63,041 bases of DNA from Candidatus Competibacter sp. (GTDB lineage Bacteria > Pseudomonadota > Gammaproteobacteria > Competibacterales > Competibacteraceae). A program made the translations under genes and the position numbers. Below are positions 36,358-46,475 of the stretch, in pieces. The stretch lies in the NCBI GenBank assembly GCA_029624815.1, contig JARSSH010000024.1, positions 1-63,041 on the forward strand, written 5' to 3'. The notes under the pieces were generated by a model that saw only the letters and a list, made by a program, of their open reading frames with translations, was not told the origin of the DNA and did no database searches. Positions within the stretch are counted from its first letter, which is position 1; the number at the start of each line of letters is the position of its first letter.

Positions 36358-37758
36358 ATGTTGCGGATTTTCAACAGCCTGACCCGTCAAAAAGAGCCGT
36401 TTCACCCTATCGAGCCGGGTAAGGTGCGGATGTACGTGTGCGGCATGACCGTCTACGACTACTGTCATGTCGGTCACGCGCGGGTCATGGTGGTGTTCGA
36501 TGTGGTGCTGCGCTGGCTGAGAGTCAAGGGTTACGACGTGAACTACGTGCGCAACATCACCGATATCGACGACAAGATCATCCGCCGTGCCCAGGAGAAC
36601 GGCGAGGATTTCCATGCCTTGACCGACCGCTTCATTCAGGCCATGCATGAGGATCTCGATGCGCTGGGTATTCTGCCGCCGGCCCAGGAGCCACGCGCCA
36701 CCGAAGCCATGGCCGACATGATCGCCATGATACAAATCCTGCTGGACAAAAGTTACGCCTATGTCGGCGCCACCGGCGACGTGTACTACGATGTAAGCCG
36801 CTTCGAGCGCTACGGGCGGCTGGCCAACAAGAAGCTGGACGATCTCCGAACCGGGGCGCGGATCGAAGTGGAAGAGGCCAAGAGCGATCCGCTGGACTTC
36901 GTGCTGTGGAAAGCCGCCAAGCCCGGCGAACCGAGTTGGCCGTCACCGTGGGGCGCGGGTCGGCCTGGCTGGCATATCGAATGTTCGGCGATGTCCACCC
37001 GTTGCCTGGGCGAGCATTTCGACATTCACGGCGGCGGCATGGATCTGAAATTCCCTCATCACGAGAACGAGATCGCCCAATCCGAGGCGGCCAGCGGCCA
37101 GCATTGCGTCAATGTGTGGATGCACAACGGCTTTGTGCAAGTGAACGAAGAGAAAATGTCCAAATCGCTGGGCAACTTTTTCACCGTGCGCGAGGTGCTG
37201 CGACGCTACCAGCCTGAGGTGGTGCGGCTGTTCATTCTGTCCAGTCATTACCGGGGTCCGCTGAATTATTCCGATGAAAACCTGGACCATGCCAAGGCTT
37301 CGCTCACCCGCTTGTACACGGCGCTGCGCGGCCTGCGAATCCCGGATGGGCCGATCGAGGAGGGTTGGCGTGCCCGATTCGAGCAGGCTATGGACGACGA
37401 TTTCAATACGCCCGAGGCACTGGCGGTCTTATTCGAACTGGCGCGCGAAATCAACCGCCTGCGGGCTGAAAACGAAATAGCGGCGGCGGAACTGGCCGGC
37501 AGTCTGCGGCAATTGGGCGGATTGCTCGGATTGTTGCAAGTTGATCCAGATGAATTTCATAAGGAAAAGCATGCAATCAATGCCTGCCTTCCCGTTGCGG
37601 GTCCGTCACCTGAACAGATCGAAGCCTTGATCGCCGAGCGCACCGCCGCGCGCAAAGCCCGCGACTGGGCGGAGGCAGACCGCGTTCGGAACCTGTTACA
37701 TGAGGCGGGAGTCATCCTTGAGGACACTGCGAAAGGAACGGTCTGGCGACGAAATTGA
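36358..37758 (+). CDS. cysS: Cysteine-tRNA ligase
   Basis: A 466-residue class I synthetase charging tRNA-Cys. The start [17 protein letters not shown] is canonical. Zinc ligands include Cys of YVCGMTVYD, Cys of WHIECSAM and His/Glu of KFPHHENE. The HIGH-like motif is [13 protein letters not shown] and the KMSKS motif is [12 protein letters not shown]. Length is normal. The cysS / ppiB-lpxH vicinity is shared with enteric bacteria. The tRNA cluster begins 87 bp downstream. Confidence 0.97.
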   Translation: MLRIFNSLTRQKEPFHPIEPGKVRMYVCGMTVYDYCHVGHARVMVVFDVVLRWLRVKGYDVNYVRNITDIDDKIIRRAQENGEDFHALTDRFIQAMHEDLDALGILPPAQEPRATEAMADMIAMIQILLDKSYAYVGATGDVYYDVSRFERYGRLANKKLDDLRTGARIEVEEAKSDPLDFVLWKAAKPGEPSWPSPWGAGRPGWHIECSAMSTRCLGEHFDIHGGGMDLKFPHHENEIAQSEAASGQHCVNVWMHNGFVQVNEEKMSKSLGNFFTVREVLRRYQPEVVRLFILSSHYRGPLNYSDENLDHAKASLTRLYTALRGLRIPDGPIEEGWRARFEQAMDDDFNTPEALAVLFELAREINRLRAENEIAAAELAGSLRQLGGLLGLLQVDPDEFHKEKHAINACLPVAGPSPEQIEALIAERTAARKARDWAEADRVRNLLHEAGVILEDTAKGTVWRRN

Positions 37759-37767
37759 AGAAGCCAC

Positions 37768-37796
37768 TTGACGTCGGCGCCAACCAAAAATAGAAT
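37768..37796 (+). promoter_or_regulatory. Promoter of the tRNA operon
   Basis: TTGACG (37768-37773) and TAGAAT (37791-37796) with an optimal 17-bp spacer, 50 bp before the first tRNA. Confidence 0.65.
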
Positions 37797-37845
37797 CCCG
37801 AATCCTGCACGGAAACGCGGGTTGCCAATATTGGCTGATCGCAAA

Positions 37846-37922
<77 letters not shown>

Positions 37923-37965
37923 TACACGAGCTGGGCGTCTTGCTGAGCTGTTTTCCCGCGACAAC

Positions 37966-38042
<77 letters not shown>

Positions 38043-38072
38043 AATCCCGGCAAGGTTAATTCGGATGCAATG

Positions 38073-38148
38073 GTGGGCGTAGCTCAGTTGGTAGAGCCCC
38101 GGATTGTGGATCCGGTCGTCGTGGGTTCGAGTCCCATCGTCCACCCCA
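38073..38148 (+). tRNA. tRNA-His (GTG)
   Basis: Acceptor GTGGGCG/CGTCCAC, anticodon loop TTGTGGA with anticodon GTG, encoded CCA. The extra G-1 typical of tRNA-His is available at 38072 opposite discriminator C. Confidence 0.97.
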
Positions 38149-38199
38149 CTAAACTTGGATTTTTGGGATCGTGCTTAATCCCAACCGCAAAGCTCTTAT

Positions 38200-38275
<76 letters not shown>

Positions 38276-38283
38276 ATAAAGAT

Positions 38284-38318
38284 AAGGGGTTAGGCGCAAG
38301 CCTAGCCCCTTTCTCTTT
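38284..38318 (+). terminator. Rho-independent terminator of the tRNA operon
   Basis: AGGGGTTAGGC and GCCTAGCCCCT form an 11-bp stem (one wobble pair) with a GCAA loop, followed by TTTCTCTTT, 8 bp after tRNA-Lys. Confidence 0.85.
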
Positions 38319-38438
38319 GCCGGTTGTCCAAGGGTCGTCCACTGAATCGGAAAGCAACCGCGATTGTCCGCAATAAGGGAAGATGCTTCCTTCAGCAACT
38401 CATCACTTCTTAAGAGCATGCGTGTGGGTTGGCTTCGT

Positions 38439-38849
38439 GGGTAGTCCTGCAACAAAGTAGTGATTGGTTAGCTCTAGACCAGGATACCGGTGAGGTGGTG
38501 TAGGCATTTTGTCGGGGATCGCAGTCGGGCAGGCGCCAAAGGATTATGGGATTCCTTGTCGCCAGTTTATCGTCAATGCACAGTTTGCCACACTGATTTT
38601 TGGGAAGTTCATAATGCTATATTTCCTGCCAAACGCCACCAAGCGGTAAGCAAGGGAAGTGATAAAACCAATAAAATAGAAAGACTCAATTGTCCCTTGA
38701 GACAACGAGTTTTCCGCTTAGTCAGACAGACGCTTTCTTTTTCAAAAAAGCTCGAAAATCATATTGGGGCTATCTGGCATTTCATTCACCACTATAATAA
38801 AACCTTGCTTATCGCTGCATGATGGTGCATACAATTTGCAGGACTACCC
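38439..38849 (+). mobile_element. Internally deleted IS1-family element
   Basis: Inverted ends GGGTAGTCCTGCAA (38439-38452) and its complement (38836-38849) enclose about 411 bp, roughly half of a full IS1 (about 770 bp). Only the C-terminal part of the transposase remains. No clear 8-9 bp target duplication is visible outside the ends. Such a two-ended deletion derivative could still be moved by an active relative. Confidence 0.75.
38490..38822 (+). pseudogene. IS1-family transposase (InsB) C-terminal remnant
   Basis: The frame reads HFVGDRSRAGAKGLWDSL, VYRQCTVCHTDFW, then KIERLNCPLRQRVFRLV and LSFSKKLENHIGAIWHFIHHYN, closely resembling the end of IS1 InsB. The zinc-finger InsA part and the start of the catalytic core are missing, so it cannot be functional. 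The apparent start codon lies where foreign sequence joins the remnant. Confidence 0.85.
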
Positions 38850-38968
38850 GTGAATGTTGACCGTTTGCATGGCATTCCCCGGGTTAGCGATCGGTTAGTC
38901 TAGTCGGGTGACGACAACGGCGACAAGACCTGCGGCAACCCCGTCCCCGCAACGGCGAAAAAGCCAAG

Positions 38969-41900
38969 TCAATGCTCGCCCCCCGCCTCGAACGCCCGCG
39001 CCACCTGCTCCACCGCTCCACTGATGGTTTCGATCCACGGATCGGCGTACAGCCCGACGCCAACGATCACCGCGCACAGCAAACCGGCCACGATCAATTC
39101 CCGCGACCGTAGATCGACCAGGGGCAATGTCACCCCCTTCGGATTACGGGCCAGGAAAATCCGCTGATAGGCCCACAGCAGATAGCCGGCCGCCAGCACA
39201 TTGCCGGAAGCGGCGACGATGGCCACGCCCCAACCATAGGACTCGAACACCCCTTCCAACGCCAAATGGGCGGCCTCGAAACCCGGTGTGCCCGGCATGG
39301 CGATGCTGCCCAGCACCACCACCAAAAAGGTCAAGCCGAGCAAGGGCGCGGCGTCGAACAAGCCACCTAGACGGTGAAACCGGGTCGTGCCCAGACGGCG
39401 GTACAGCAAACCCGCGACGATGAACAGTCCCGCCGCCGCCAATCCCAGATTCAGGCTGAGCAGAAGACCGCCCTTGAACCCGGACGCGGTCAGCGAGAAC
39501 AAGCTGGCCACCAGCGCCCCGGTATGGCTGATCACCGCAAACGCCAGCAGGCGGCGCAGGTCGGTGCGAATGAAGGCCAGCAACGCGCCGTACACCATGC
39601 CGGCCAGACCCAGCGCCACGATGGCCGTGTCCCACTGCCGGGCGGCGGCGGGCAGCAGGGGCAGAACAAAGCGCAGCAGCGCGTAAATTCCGACCTTCGT
39701 CCCCACCAGAAACACCATGCCGACCGCAACCGTGCCATGCTTGGCCACGATGGGCAGCCAGGCGTGCAGGGGGAACAGCGCCAACCGCACCGCCAGCCCG
39801 GCGAACAGCAGGATGAAAATCAGCGACTGCCGCCCTTCCGGCACCGGCGTTGCCAACAAGGCGGGCAAGTCGAAGGACCAAACGCCATCGGCCGCGCCGG
39901 CATGGTTCCAAGCCAGCAACACGATCCCGGCCAACAGCATCGCCAAACCGCCCAACATGGAGCGCGCGAACTGCCAGGCCGCCCGGTTGCGCCCCGGACT
40001 GGTCCCGTAGCAGGCGATCAGCACGGTGGCCGGAATCGCCTCGGCCAGCGCGAACAACCAGAATTGCAGCAGATTCAAGGCGGTGAACATCCCCACCAAC
40101 GCCGCCTCCAGCGCCAGCACACTACCCACGAACGCGCCGGGCCGTTCCTGTCGGTGCGGCTGGGCATAGAGGATGACGAACAGCGTCAACAACGCCGTCA
40201 GCGGCAGGAACAGCACGCTGAGGCCATCGACGCCAAGATGAACGCCCAGCCACGGCAACACCTCGAAACGCTCGACGAACTGCATCCCCGGTGCATGCGC
40301 CTGGAAACCGGCCAGCAGTTGCACCGCCAAAATCAGTTCCACCGCCGCGACGGTCAAACCCAATGCAAACGCGGTCCGCGCTTGCCGAGCGCGCCAGGTC
40401 GCGATCATGCCGAGCAGGGGCACTCCAAGTAGCGCGCTCAACAGCGGGAAACCGGCCGGTCCGGTTCCCGGCTCCTCTCCACCGTGCATCATCTCGCCGA
40501 TCCCGGCCAGCACCGCCAGGATCGCCGCCATCACCGCGATCCAGGTCCAGGATCGCCCCAGCCAGCGTTCCACCCGGCTCAATCCATACCCCATGCGGTG
40601 ACTGCTCGTCACAATTCCCTGCCCGACGGCCTTGAAGACCAGTTGTTCCTCGACCCGATGGAATGCCGCCGCCGTCCACTCGGTCACATGCCCGACGATC
40701 CCCTGCCCTCGGTCCATGGCGTCGGGCGCGCGTTCGAGCACCCGGCCGGCGCCGAGTTGCCGCTCCTCCCACTGGGCCAGCGACGACAAGGCACTCACCG
40801 CCGGGGCCGGCAACCCGGTCGCCCGATCCACCACGGCGGTATCGAACACATTCAAATAACCGGCCAAGCGGCGCAGCGGCCGGAGCACGCTCCAGTTCGC
40901 AAGATCCTCCAGCCAGAATCGTTGCAACGCCGCCACGTAGACCCGGCGTCGGCGAGCGAGCCAGGCCGGCACCGGGCGAGCGCGGGCACCGTGCAGTTGG
41001 TACAGAATCGCCGGCGCGCTGAGGAACTGATAGGCACGAAACGCCGCGTGACAGCACAGATGCGCCAGCGCCAGTCGCCAGAAGCCGAGCCCGCAGGCGA
41101 GAAACATCAACCCGACTTGCCCCGAGGTGGAAAAGATTAGGGCGCTCTTGATATCGGTCTGCGTCAGTCCGCTCAGGAATCCGTACAGCGCTGTTGCCAG
41201 TCCGACCGCCGCCAGTACCGCCATCATCTCCGGCGACTGCTCGAACAGCGGTTGCAGGCGCAGCAGCAGATACACGCCGGCGTGGACCATGACCGCGCCG
41301 TAGAACAGGGCGCTGGACGGCGTCGGCCCCTCCATCGCCCGCGCCAGCCACGGCGCCAGCGGCACTTGCGCCGATTTGGCGACCGCCGCCAGCAGGAAAC
41401 AGCCGGCCAGAACCCCGATTTGCGCCGCATTCAAACCCGCCGCGCCGACGGTCACCGTCTCCCAGTCGGCGCCGCCCAGCCAATGGAACGATAGCGCGAT
41501 CCCCAGCAGAAAGCCGGCATCGCCGACCCGGTTGGTCACGAAGACTCGGGTGGCGTTGCCCGCCGCGACCGGTCGGTCCTGGAAAAACGCGATGAGTAAA
41601 TAGGAGCACAGCCCGGCCACTTCCCAGCCGACGAAGGTGAGTACCGCGTTGCCGCCCGTCACCAGCAGCGCCATCGCCGCCGCGAACAGATTCAACACCA
41701 GGAAGAAGCGATGAAAACCGGCTTCCCGGTGCAGGTAGTTCACCGAGAATCGAGCGACCAGCAGGCAGATCAGTGACGCCAATACCAGCAGCGCGAGACT
41801 CAAATCGTCGACGACGAAGTTCAGGTCCACCTGAAACTCACCGCTGGCCAGCCAGCGGCCGAGCACCACCCGTTCGGGCAACGGTCCGGCGAGCCGGGCG

Positions 41901-42073
41901 ATCACCAGCGCCAGCGCTGCCGCGAACGACGCGCCGCAAGCCGTCAAGGCGATTTGGCTGGTGCGTCGCTCGTGCCCTTCGCCGCTGGCCCGCCCGAACA
42001 GAATGGCCAGGCCGATCCACAGGGCGGCGGCCAGAGGCGAAGCCGGGATCAGGGCCACGATCCACTCAAGCAT
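38969..42073 (-). CDS. Fused NuoL/NuoM-like proton-translocating membrane protein (DabB-like)
   Basis: A 1034-residue integral membrane protein made of two complex-I antiporter-like halves. The N-half (about 60-365) is NuoL-like: NFVVDDLSLALLVLASL, TFVGWEVAGLCSYLLIAFF, KSAQVPLAPWLARAMEGPTP. A loop-rich middle follows, then a NuoM-like half (about 590-1030): VHLGVDGLSVLFLPLTALL, LFPLHAWLPIVAKHGTVAVG and FIRTDLRRLLAFAVISHTG. No complex I subunits are nearby. Given dabA and a NuoM-like gene on the same strand, it is best read as the cation-conducting partner of a DAB-type bicarbonate uptake complex. ATG 42073 is preferred over 42082 because GGAG sits 9 bp before it. An island of opposite-strand genes now separates it from dabA. 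Confidence 0.8.
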   Translation of the reverse strand: MLEWIVALIPASPLAAALWIGLAILFGRASGEGHERRTSQIALTACGASFAAALALVIARLAGPLPERVVLGRWLASGEFQVDLNFVVDDLSLALLVLASLICLLVARFSVNYLHREAGFHRFFLVLNLFAAAMALLVTGGNAVLTFVGWEVAGLCSYLLIAFFQDRPVAAGNATRVFVTNRVGDAGFLLGIALSFHWLGGADWETVTVGAAGLNAAQIGVLAGCFLLAAVAKSAQVPLAPWLARAMEGPTPSSALFYGAVMVHAGVYLLLRLQPLFEQSPEMMAVLAAVGLATALYGFLSGLTQTDIKSALIFSTSGQVGLMFLACGLGFWRLALAHLCCHAAFRAYQFLSAPAILYQLHGARARPVPAWLARRRRVYVAALQRFWLEDLANWSVLRPLRRLAGYLNVFDTAVVDRATGLPAPAVSALSSLAQWEERQLGAGRVLERAPDAMDRGQGIVGHVTEWTAAAFHRVEEQLVFKAVGQGIVTSSHRMGYGLSRVERWLGRSWTWIAVMAAILAVLAGIGEMMHGGEEPGTGPAGFPLLSALLGVPLLGMIATWRARQARTAFALGLTVAAVELILAVQLLAGFQAHAPGMQFVERFEVLPWLGVHLGVDGLSVLFLPLTALLTLFVILYAQPHRQERPGAFVGSVLALEAALVGMFTALNLLQFWLFALAEAIPATVLIACYGTSPGRNRAAWQFARSMLGGLAMLLAGIVLLAWNHAGAADGVWSFDLPALLATPVPEGRQSLIFILLFAGLAVRLALFPLHAWLPIVAKHGTVAVGMVFLVGTKVGIYALLRFVLPLLPAAARQWDTAIVALGLAGMVYGALLAFIRTDLRRLLAFAVISHTGALVASLFSLTASGFKGGLLLSLNLGLAAAGLFIVAGLLYRRLGTTRFHRLGGLFDAAPLLGLTFLVVVLGSIAMPGTPGFEAAHLALEGVFESYGWGVAIVAASGNVLAAGYLLWAYQRIFLARNPKGVTLPLVDLRSRELIVAGLLCAVIVGVGLYADPWIETISGAVEQVARAFEAGGEH

Positions 42074-42159
42074 GGTCAACATCTCCGCGTCATCGTTCGG
42101 CTTCCATCGGTTGTGCTAGCGTACCCAGCGACCAATATGGAACAGTATGGGTGTATGGC

Positions 42160-42257
42160 ATGAAAACCATCATGGAATTGAACGACAGCCTGCTCGAAGA
42201 GATCAAGCGCCATGCCACGCAATATCACACCACCTCGTGGACGGTGATCGTTCGATG
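42160..42257 (+). pseudogene. VapB-type antitoxin N-terminal remnant
   Basis: From ATG 42160 the frame reads MKTIMELNDSLLEEIKRHAT and then QYHTTSWTVIVR, the strand-helix start of VapB/RHH-type antitoxins. It then breaks into sequence complementary to the next gene. No PIN-domain toxin is adjacent. This looks like the left scar of an insertion or deletion. Confidence 0.6.
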
Positions 42258-42266
42258 CCAGCGAGC

Positions 42267-42656
42267 TTACCACCGGGGCAACGGCGGTGGTGGAGGTAGC
42301 GGTACTACGGGCGCCACCATCGCCGGCCGTCGATAGCCGACCCGAGGCGGCCCGTAGTCGCCGTGCGGCCCGTAGTAATGGCGGTGGCCTCGGTAGTAGT
42401 GACCGGGCCGCCCGTAATAGCCGTGACGCCCGTAATAGCCATGACGCCCGTAATAACCGTGACGCCCGTAATAGCCGTGACGCCCTCGGTAGTGCACTCG
42501 GTAAATGCCGTCGTCGTCACCATGGTAGTCGCCAAGGCGCGCGGTGGCCGCATCATCTCGACCGTAGAGGCGGCCATCCCCCGCATGGGCGCTTTGTAAC
42601 GGGACCATGATCGCGGTGGCGACCGCGACGCCCAGCAGCCATTTCATTGCGTTCAT
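42267..42656 (-). CDS. Secreted Gly/Tyr/His/Arg-rich repeat protein
   Basis: A 129-residue protein with a signal peptide (MKWLLGVAVATAIMVPLQSAHA). The mature part has four GRHGYY repeats, then YYRGHRHYYGPHGDYG and a proline-rich end (PLPPPPPLPRW). The ATG at 42656 has a GGAGC site 9 bp upstream. No family function is known; such tracts occur in envelope-exported small proteins. Four near-identical 18-bp DNA units encode the repeat. Confidence 0.7.
   Translation of the reverse strand: MNAMKWLLGVAVATAIMVPLQSAHAGDGRLYGRDDAATARLGDYHGDDDGIYRVHYRGRHGYYGRHGYYGRHGYYGRHGYYGRPGHYYRGHRHYYGPHGDYGPPRVGYRRPAMVAPVVPLPPPPPLPRW
42411..42482. repeat. 18-bp coding tandem repeat, four units
   Basis: Units of CCCGTAATAGCCGTGACG at 42411, 42429, 42447 and 42465 differ by one or two bases. 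On the minus strand they encode GRHGYY. Copy number could change by slippage. Confidence 0.85.
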
Positions 42657-43070
42657 CGGTTCGCTCCTGTCCGCCCATACGGGCGGCTTGGTTCTTCATC
42701 AAGGGTGGGATTGGAACTCTTCACGCGGGCGAGGCCGACGATCCGCCATCCATCGCCCGGTGACTCGAATGATCCCGGAATTCGCCTGAGCATGGGCTGA
42801 ATGAAGGGCGAACGGAAGCTGAACGGTCGTGCGGCGCGGCAACGAACCGAAACGGTAAAAAGCGACGGCCCTCGGTAACTCGGATATCATGCAACGTGTG
42901 CGGTAGGCAGAGCGAAGCAAGGCGAAATGAGAAAAGCAAAGCATTAGCCGGAGCGGGGGTTGAGACATTCGGCGAATGTCGAAGCACCAGCGGGAGGCAG
43001 GGGACGGAATACGCTTTGAAATAGGTATTATTCGACAAAACGACAATTTTTTATCGAACAGGAGATAGTT
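42657..43070. other. Intergenic stretch between divergent genes
   Basis: No gene recognised. The right end is AT-rich (43011-43070), carries TATTAT near 43027 and an AGGAGA ribosome site for the LprI-like gene. A minus-strand frame (42699-43076) has no family-like features and is considered spurious. Confidence 0.4.
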
Positions 43071-43466
43071 ATGCAAATCAAATTGATGATCGCTATATTA
43101 ATAAGTCTGTTCGCCATTTCAAATTCAGTGATCGCCGAAGAGTGCAGTAGTCGATTAGAGGATTCTGTTTTTATCATGGATTGCCTTTCGGCGCGTTATA
43201 AAGCGGCCGATAAAGAACTCAACGCGATATACGATGAAGCCATGAAATCGCTTTCAAGCGACGGAAGGCAGAAACTTGAGGCAGCGCAAAAAGCATGGCT
43301 TAAATATCGCGATGCCAGTATGGCATTCATAACGGAAGTCAATAGAAAAACAGGGTCTACCGGTAATTTTATCATTGAGGATTACAGATCAGCTCTTGTG
43401 GAAAAACGAGCTGCGGAATTGAAGTATATCCTTAGCGGCCCTGATGCGGGTCCAGCCACATGGTAA
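43071..43466 (+). CDS. LprI/DUF1311-like lysozyme-inhibitor-type secreted protein
   Basis: A 131-residue exported protein. The signal peptide (MQIKLMIAILISLFAISNSV) is followed by a DUF1311 domain: CLSARYKAADKELNAIYDEA, then LEAAQKAWLKYRDASMAF. Two conserved cysteines (AEECSS, MDCLS) probably pair. LprI-type proteins inhibit lysozyme in mycobacteria; many proteobacterial members are uncharacterised. An AGGAGA site lies 7 bp upstream. Codon use is clearly AT-richer than the flanking dab genes, suggesting transfer. Confidence 0.85.
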   Translation: MQIKLMIAILISLFAISNSVIAEECSSRLEDSVFIMDCLSARYKAADKELNAIYDEAMKSLSSDGRQKLEAAQKAWLKYRDASMAFITEVNRKTGSTGNFIIEDYRSALVEKRAAELKYILSGPDAGPATW

Positions 43467-43689
43467 GGCGATCAGAACGGCAGTAGTTACAAGCACGCCA
43501 TTGCTCCAAAAACCCTGGGCACTCGATGATCGAGCATCATCTGGATTTGCGCCCACATCGGACAGGAGCGGATGGAGAAGGTGGTAGGGAGGTTGTGAGC
43601 AGAGGGGAGGTTAGCGAGCAAAATACTCCACTTATGTAGAACGATCTCCACATGTTTTTAGTTTCCCTTCTGGATTAGCGTGATTAGTT

Positions 43690-45801
43690 ATGAATCAGCA
43701 ACCCAACCTCGAAATTATCCACGGTAGCAGCCGGCACAATCCAATCGTACTTAAGGGGATTACGGGAGCACTCCAACAAGCTAAGATCATGGGTGCATTT
43801 TACATTGGTTACCCAGTCATAGCGTCGTCTGATTCAAGCCTGACTGTTGATGCATTGCTAGTATCGCAGACGCCCGGCCTTGTAGCCTTCCATCTTTTCG
43901 AAGCAGGTCAGAACTATAGAGATTATCAGGACCGCCTTTACTACATTCTTGAGGCAAATCTCAAAAAATATGAGTCGCTTCGGTCAGGTCGTAGTTTGAG
44001 TGTACCGATTAATATTGTATCGATCTTCCCCGAAGGAGATGTCCCTGCTGACGCCGACGAGCAGTACCCCGCAGCAAGCATCAACAGTTTGGCGGACGTT
44101 TTGCGAAACGCAAAGGGCGTGGTGGATGAGACACTCTACCGAAAGCTCTCGGCTGCCATCCAGCGGGTAACAACAATCAAGCCGACAAAGAAACGCGCTA
44201 ATGTCGCCAAGCCCGACTCCAAAGGCGCGATCCTGCGAGAGATCGAAAAGGAGATCGCCAATCTCGACTGGTGGCAGAAAGCAGCAGCAATCGAGACCCC
44301 GGATGGTCTCCAACGGATCAGGGGCTTAGCTGGGTCGGGAAAGACGGTCGTACTGGCACTGAAGGCGGCATACCTGTACACGCAACATCCAGACTGGAAG
44401 ATCGCGGTTACATTCCACACTCGGTCTCTTTATCAGCAGTTCAAAGACCTGATCGAGCGCTTTACCCTTGAGCATATGGGGGATAAGCCAGATTGGCAGC
44501 AGATCCATATCGTCCATTCCTGGGGATCGCCCAGTGAGAACGGTATCTACTCGATTGCTTGCAATGCCATCAACCTTTTGCCCATCAATTACCTGACAGC
44601 GAAATCACGGTATGGCGCACGGCGGGCGTTCGTGGGTGTCTGCAATGAGCTGGCCGCAGCAGTCAAGGGCAAGCAACTGGACCTATACGATGCCATGCTG
44701 ATTGACGAGGCGCAGGATCTTCCGCCATCTTTCTTCCAGATTGTCGATGCGCTCACCAAGCAACCCAAGAGAATTATCTGGGCTTACGACGAGCTTCAGA
44801 ATCTTTCAGAGACTAGCATGGCAGCACTACCGGACCTGTTCGGCCGCGAGATAATGCTAACGAACGCGCCGGATGCACCGCGTCAGGATATCATTCTTCC
44901 AGTCTGCTATCGCAACACTCCTTGGGCATTGACTCTGGCACACGCACTTGGATTTGGGTTATTTCGCAAGCCAGATATCGTGCAGCACTTCGATGAACCT
45001 TCCATGTGGTTGGATATCGGGTACATGAAAGAAAGCGGAGAGTTGCAGGCAGGTAAGCTAGTTACGTTGAGTCGGGCGCGCGATTCATACCCGCCGTTTT
45101 TCAAAAAACTACTATCGCCAACCGATGCAGTCGCTTCGTATACGTTTATGTCGTGCGAGGAGCAGTATGTCTGGATTGCCGAGGAGATCAAGCGGAATAT
45201 CGAGCAAGACGAGCTTGATCCCGATGACGTCATGGTTGTGCTACCAGACCCGATCAGTCAGAAATCCGAGTATTTTGGACTCCGTCGACATCTCGAATCA
45301 CACGGTATCCCGTCAAACCTGGCTGGGATCACCAACGACCGTGACACCTTCATCGAACCCGGTGCGGTGACGATCTCTGGTATCTATCGAGCCAAGGGCA
45401 ATGAAGCGCCGATGGTTTACATCGCCAATGCAGACCATTGCGCCATTGGGCATGAGTTGATTCGATTGCGGAACATCTTGTTCACTGGCATTACCCGATC
45501 ACGCGCGTGGGTGCGGCTGTGTGGCGTAGGCGAGCAAATGGCCATGCTTCAGCAGGAAATTGACCAAGTTGTTAGCAACAACTTCAGGCTGACTTTTACT
45601 GTGCCGACTCCCATACAACTCAAGACAATTCGGCAAATTAATCGTGACCGGACTACACAAGAAAAAGACCAGATCAAGAAGGCCCAAAAAGATATCAATG
45701 AAATCATTGAGTTAATACGACAAGACGTGATTTCGATAGACGCGATGCCACAACTTCAAAATCTAATTAAGGAGGCGCAGAGGCGCAATGAAGAGCAATG
45801 A
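43690..45801 (+). CDS. SF1 helicase with N-terminal nuclease-like region, partner of DUF2290 protein
   Basis: A 703-residue UvrD/DUF2075-like superfamily 1 helicase. Walker A is GLAGSGKTVVLALKAA (near 216-222), Walker B LIDEAQDLPPSFF, motif III-like IIWAYDELQNLSE, and motif VI ILFTGITRSRAWVRL. The first 160 residues hold a segment (VDALLVSQTPGLVAFHLFE) arranged like the NERD/restriction-like core, but the lysine is not evident, so any nuclease there may be inactive. The last 80 residues are coiled-coil. Its stop overlaps the ATG of the DUF2290 gene (ATGA, 45798-45801). AT-richer codons than the surrounding genes and position inside the dab locus imply horizontal acquisition. Confidence 0.8.
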   Translation: MNQQPNLEIIHGSSRHNPIVLKGITGALQQAKIMGAFYIGYPVIASSDSSLTVDALLVSQTPGLVAFHLFEAGQNYRDYQDRLYYILEANLKKYESLRSGRSLSVPINIVSIFPEGDVPADADEQYPAASINSLADVLRNAKGVVDETLYRKLSAAIQRVTTIKPTKKRANVAKPDSKGAILREIEKEIANLDWWQKAAAIETPDGLQRIRGLAGSGKTVVLALKAAYLYTQHPDWKIAVTFHTRSLYQQFKDLIERFTLEHMGDKPDWQQIHIVHSWGSPSENGIYSIACNAINLLPINYLTAKSRYGARRAFVGVCNELAAAVKGKQLDLYDAMLIDEAQDLPPSFFQIVDALTKQPKRIIWAYDELQNLSETSMAALPDLFGREIMLTNAPDAPRQDIILPVCYRNTPWALTLAHALGFGLFRKPDIVQHFDEPSMWLDIGYMKESGELQAGKLVTLSRARDSYPPFFKKLLSPTDAVASYTFMSCEEQYVWIAEEIKRNIEQDELDPDDVMVVLPDPISQKSEYFGLRRHLESHGIPSNLAGITNDRDTFIEPGAVTISGIYRAKGNEAPMVYIANADHCAIGHELIRLRNILFTGITRSRAWVRLCGVGEQMAMLQQEIDQVVSNNFRLTFTVPTPIQLKTIRQINRDRTTQEKDQIKKAQKDINEIIELIRQDVISIDAMPQLQNLIKEAQRRNEEQ

Positions 45802-46475
45802 ATGCGAAACAAATCGCCCGAGTCATTGCCACTACTTGCCAAGCTTTAAACTCGCTGGATCTGCTTTTTACCTACAATAACCCGTGCGTTGTTAGTCTAG
45901 AGGGCTGTGATCGGGTATCTTGGCCCGCCAAGATACCGGACAGCACCAAGGCTCCTTCGTTCGGGACGCTTGAACAGTATTTGGAATGGGTCCGCAATGG
46001 CGAGTTCACATGCCTGCTCTTTGACTACTCGTTGATTCGAGCATCTTACGAGTGCGTCGGGAACACGGTTGTGGGACACAATCTGCTGTACTGGCCATGC
46101 CCTGTTGGTTTTCTTGTAGAGGTCTCTTGTCTAAGGGATCTCCGTGAAGGTATCGAGATGTGTATTGATTCGCCGCGCCAAGCGCACGGGGTCGTCAGCC
46201 TGACAATGCGCACGCCGATGCGTTTCGATTTTGATCCAGATAGGGAGAGCGATGACCACCCGCTTGTCCACCTGCACACCCAATTTGATGACACGCGCAT
46301 GAGCGTTCAACGAGCAATGGACTTTCCTTCGTTTATAAAGAAGGTGATACGTACGTTCTACCGCAACAAGTGGGCATCGCATCCTGAAATTGGATGTCTG
46401 CACGAGCAATCCATTGATCACAAGGAAATCCAGTTCGACCCCCCACAGCATGTTTTTCAGGTCTCTTGGGGTTAG
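45798..46475 (+). CDS. DUF2290 domain protein
   Basis: A 225-residue protein with DUF2290 features: GTLEQYLEWVRNGEFTCLLF, DYSLIRASYECVGNTVVGHN and the YWPCPVGFLVE segment. Later blocks are RFDFDPDRESDDHPLVHLHT and FIKKVIRTFYRNKW. The domain has no assigned activity. It is translated from an ATGA overlap with the helicase gene, so the two proteins probably act together. I recall DUF2290 genes next to ATP-binding helicase genes in variable regions, which suggests a two-gene defence module (inference). Confidence 0.78.
   Translation: MNAKQIARVIATTCQALNSLDLLFTYNNPCVVSLEGCDRVSWPAKIPDSTKAPSFGTLEQYLEWVRNGEFTCLLFDYSLIRASYECVGNTVVGHNLLYWPCPVGFLVEVSCLRDLREGIEMCIDSPRQAHGVVSLTMRTPMRFDFDPDRESDDHPLVHLHTQFDDTRMSVQRAMDFPSFIKKVIRTFYRNKWASHPEIGCLHEQSIDHKEIQFDPPQHVFQVSWG

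Noticed and set aside
42411-42482. Regular 18-bp repeats that could suggest a short CRISPR-like array
   Set aside because: The units are contiguous with no spacers and encode GRHGYY in a signal-peptide protein.
42699-43076. Minus-strand 125-codon frame
   Set aside because: Arginine/serine-rich composition typical of an antisense frame and no domain.
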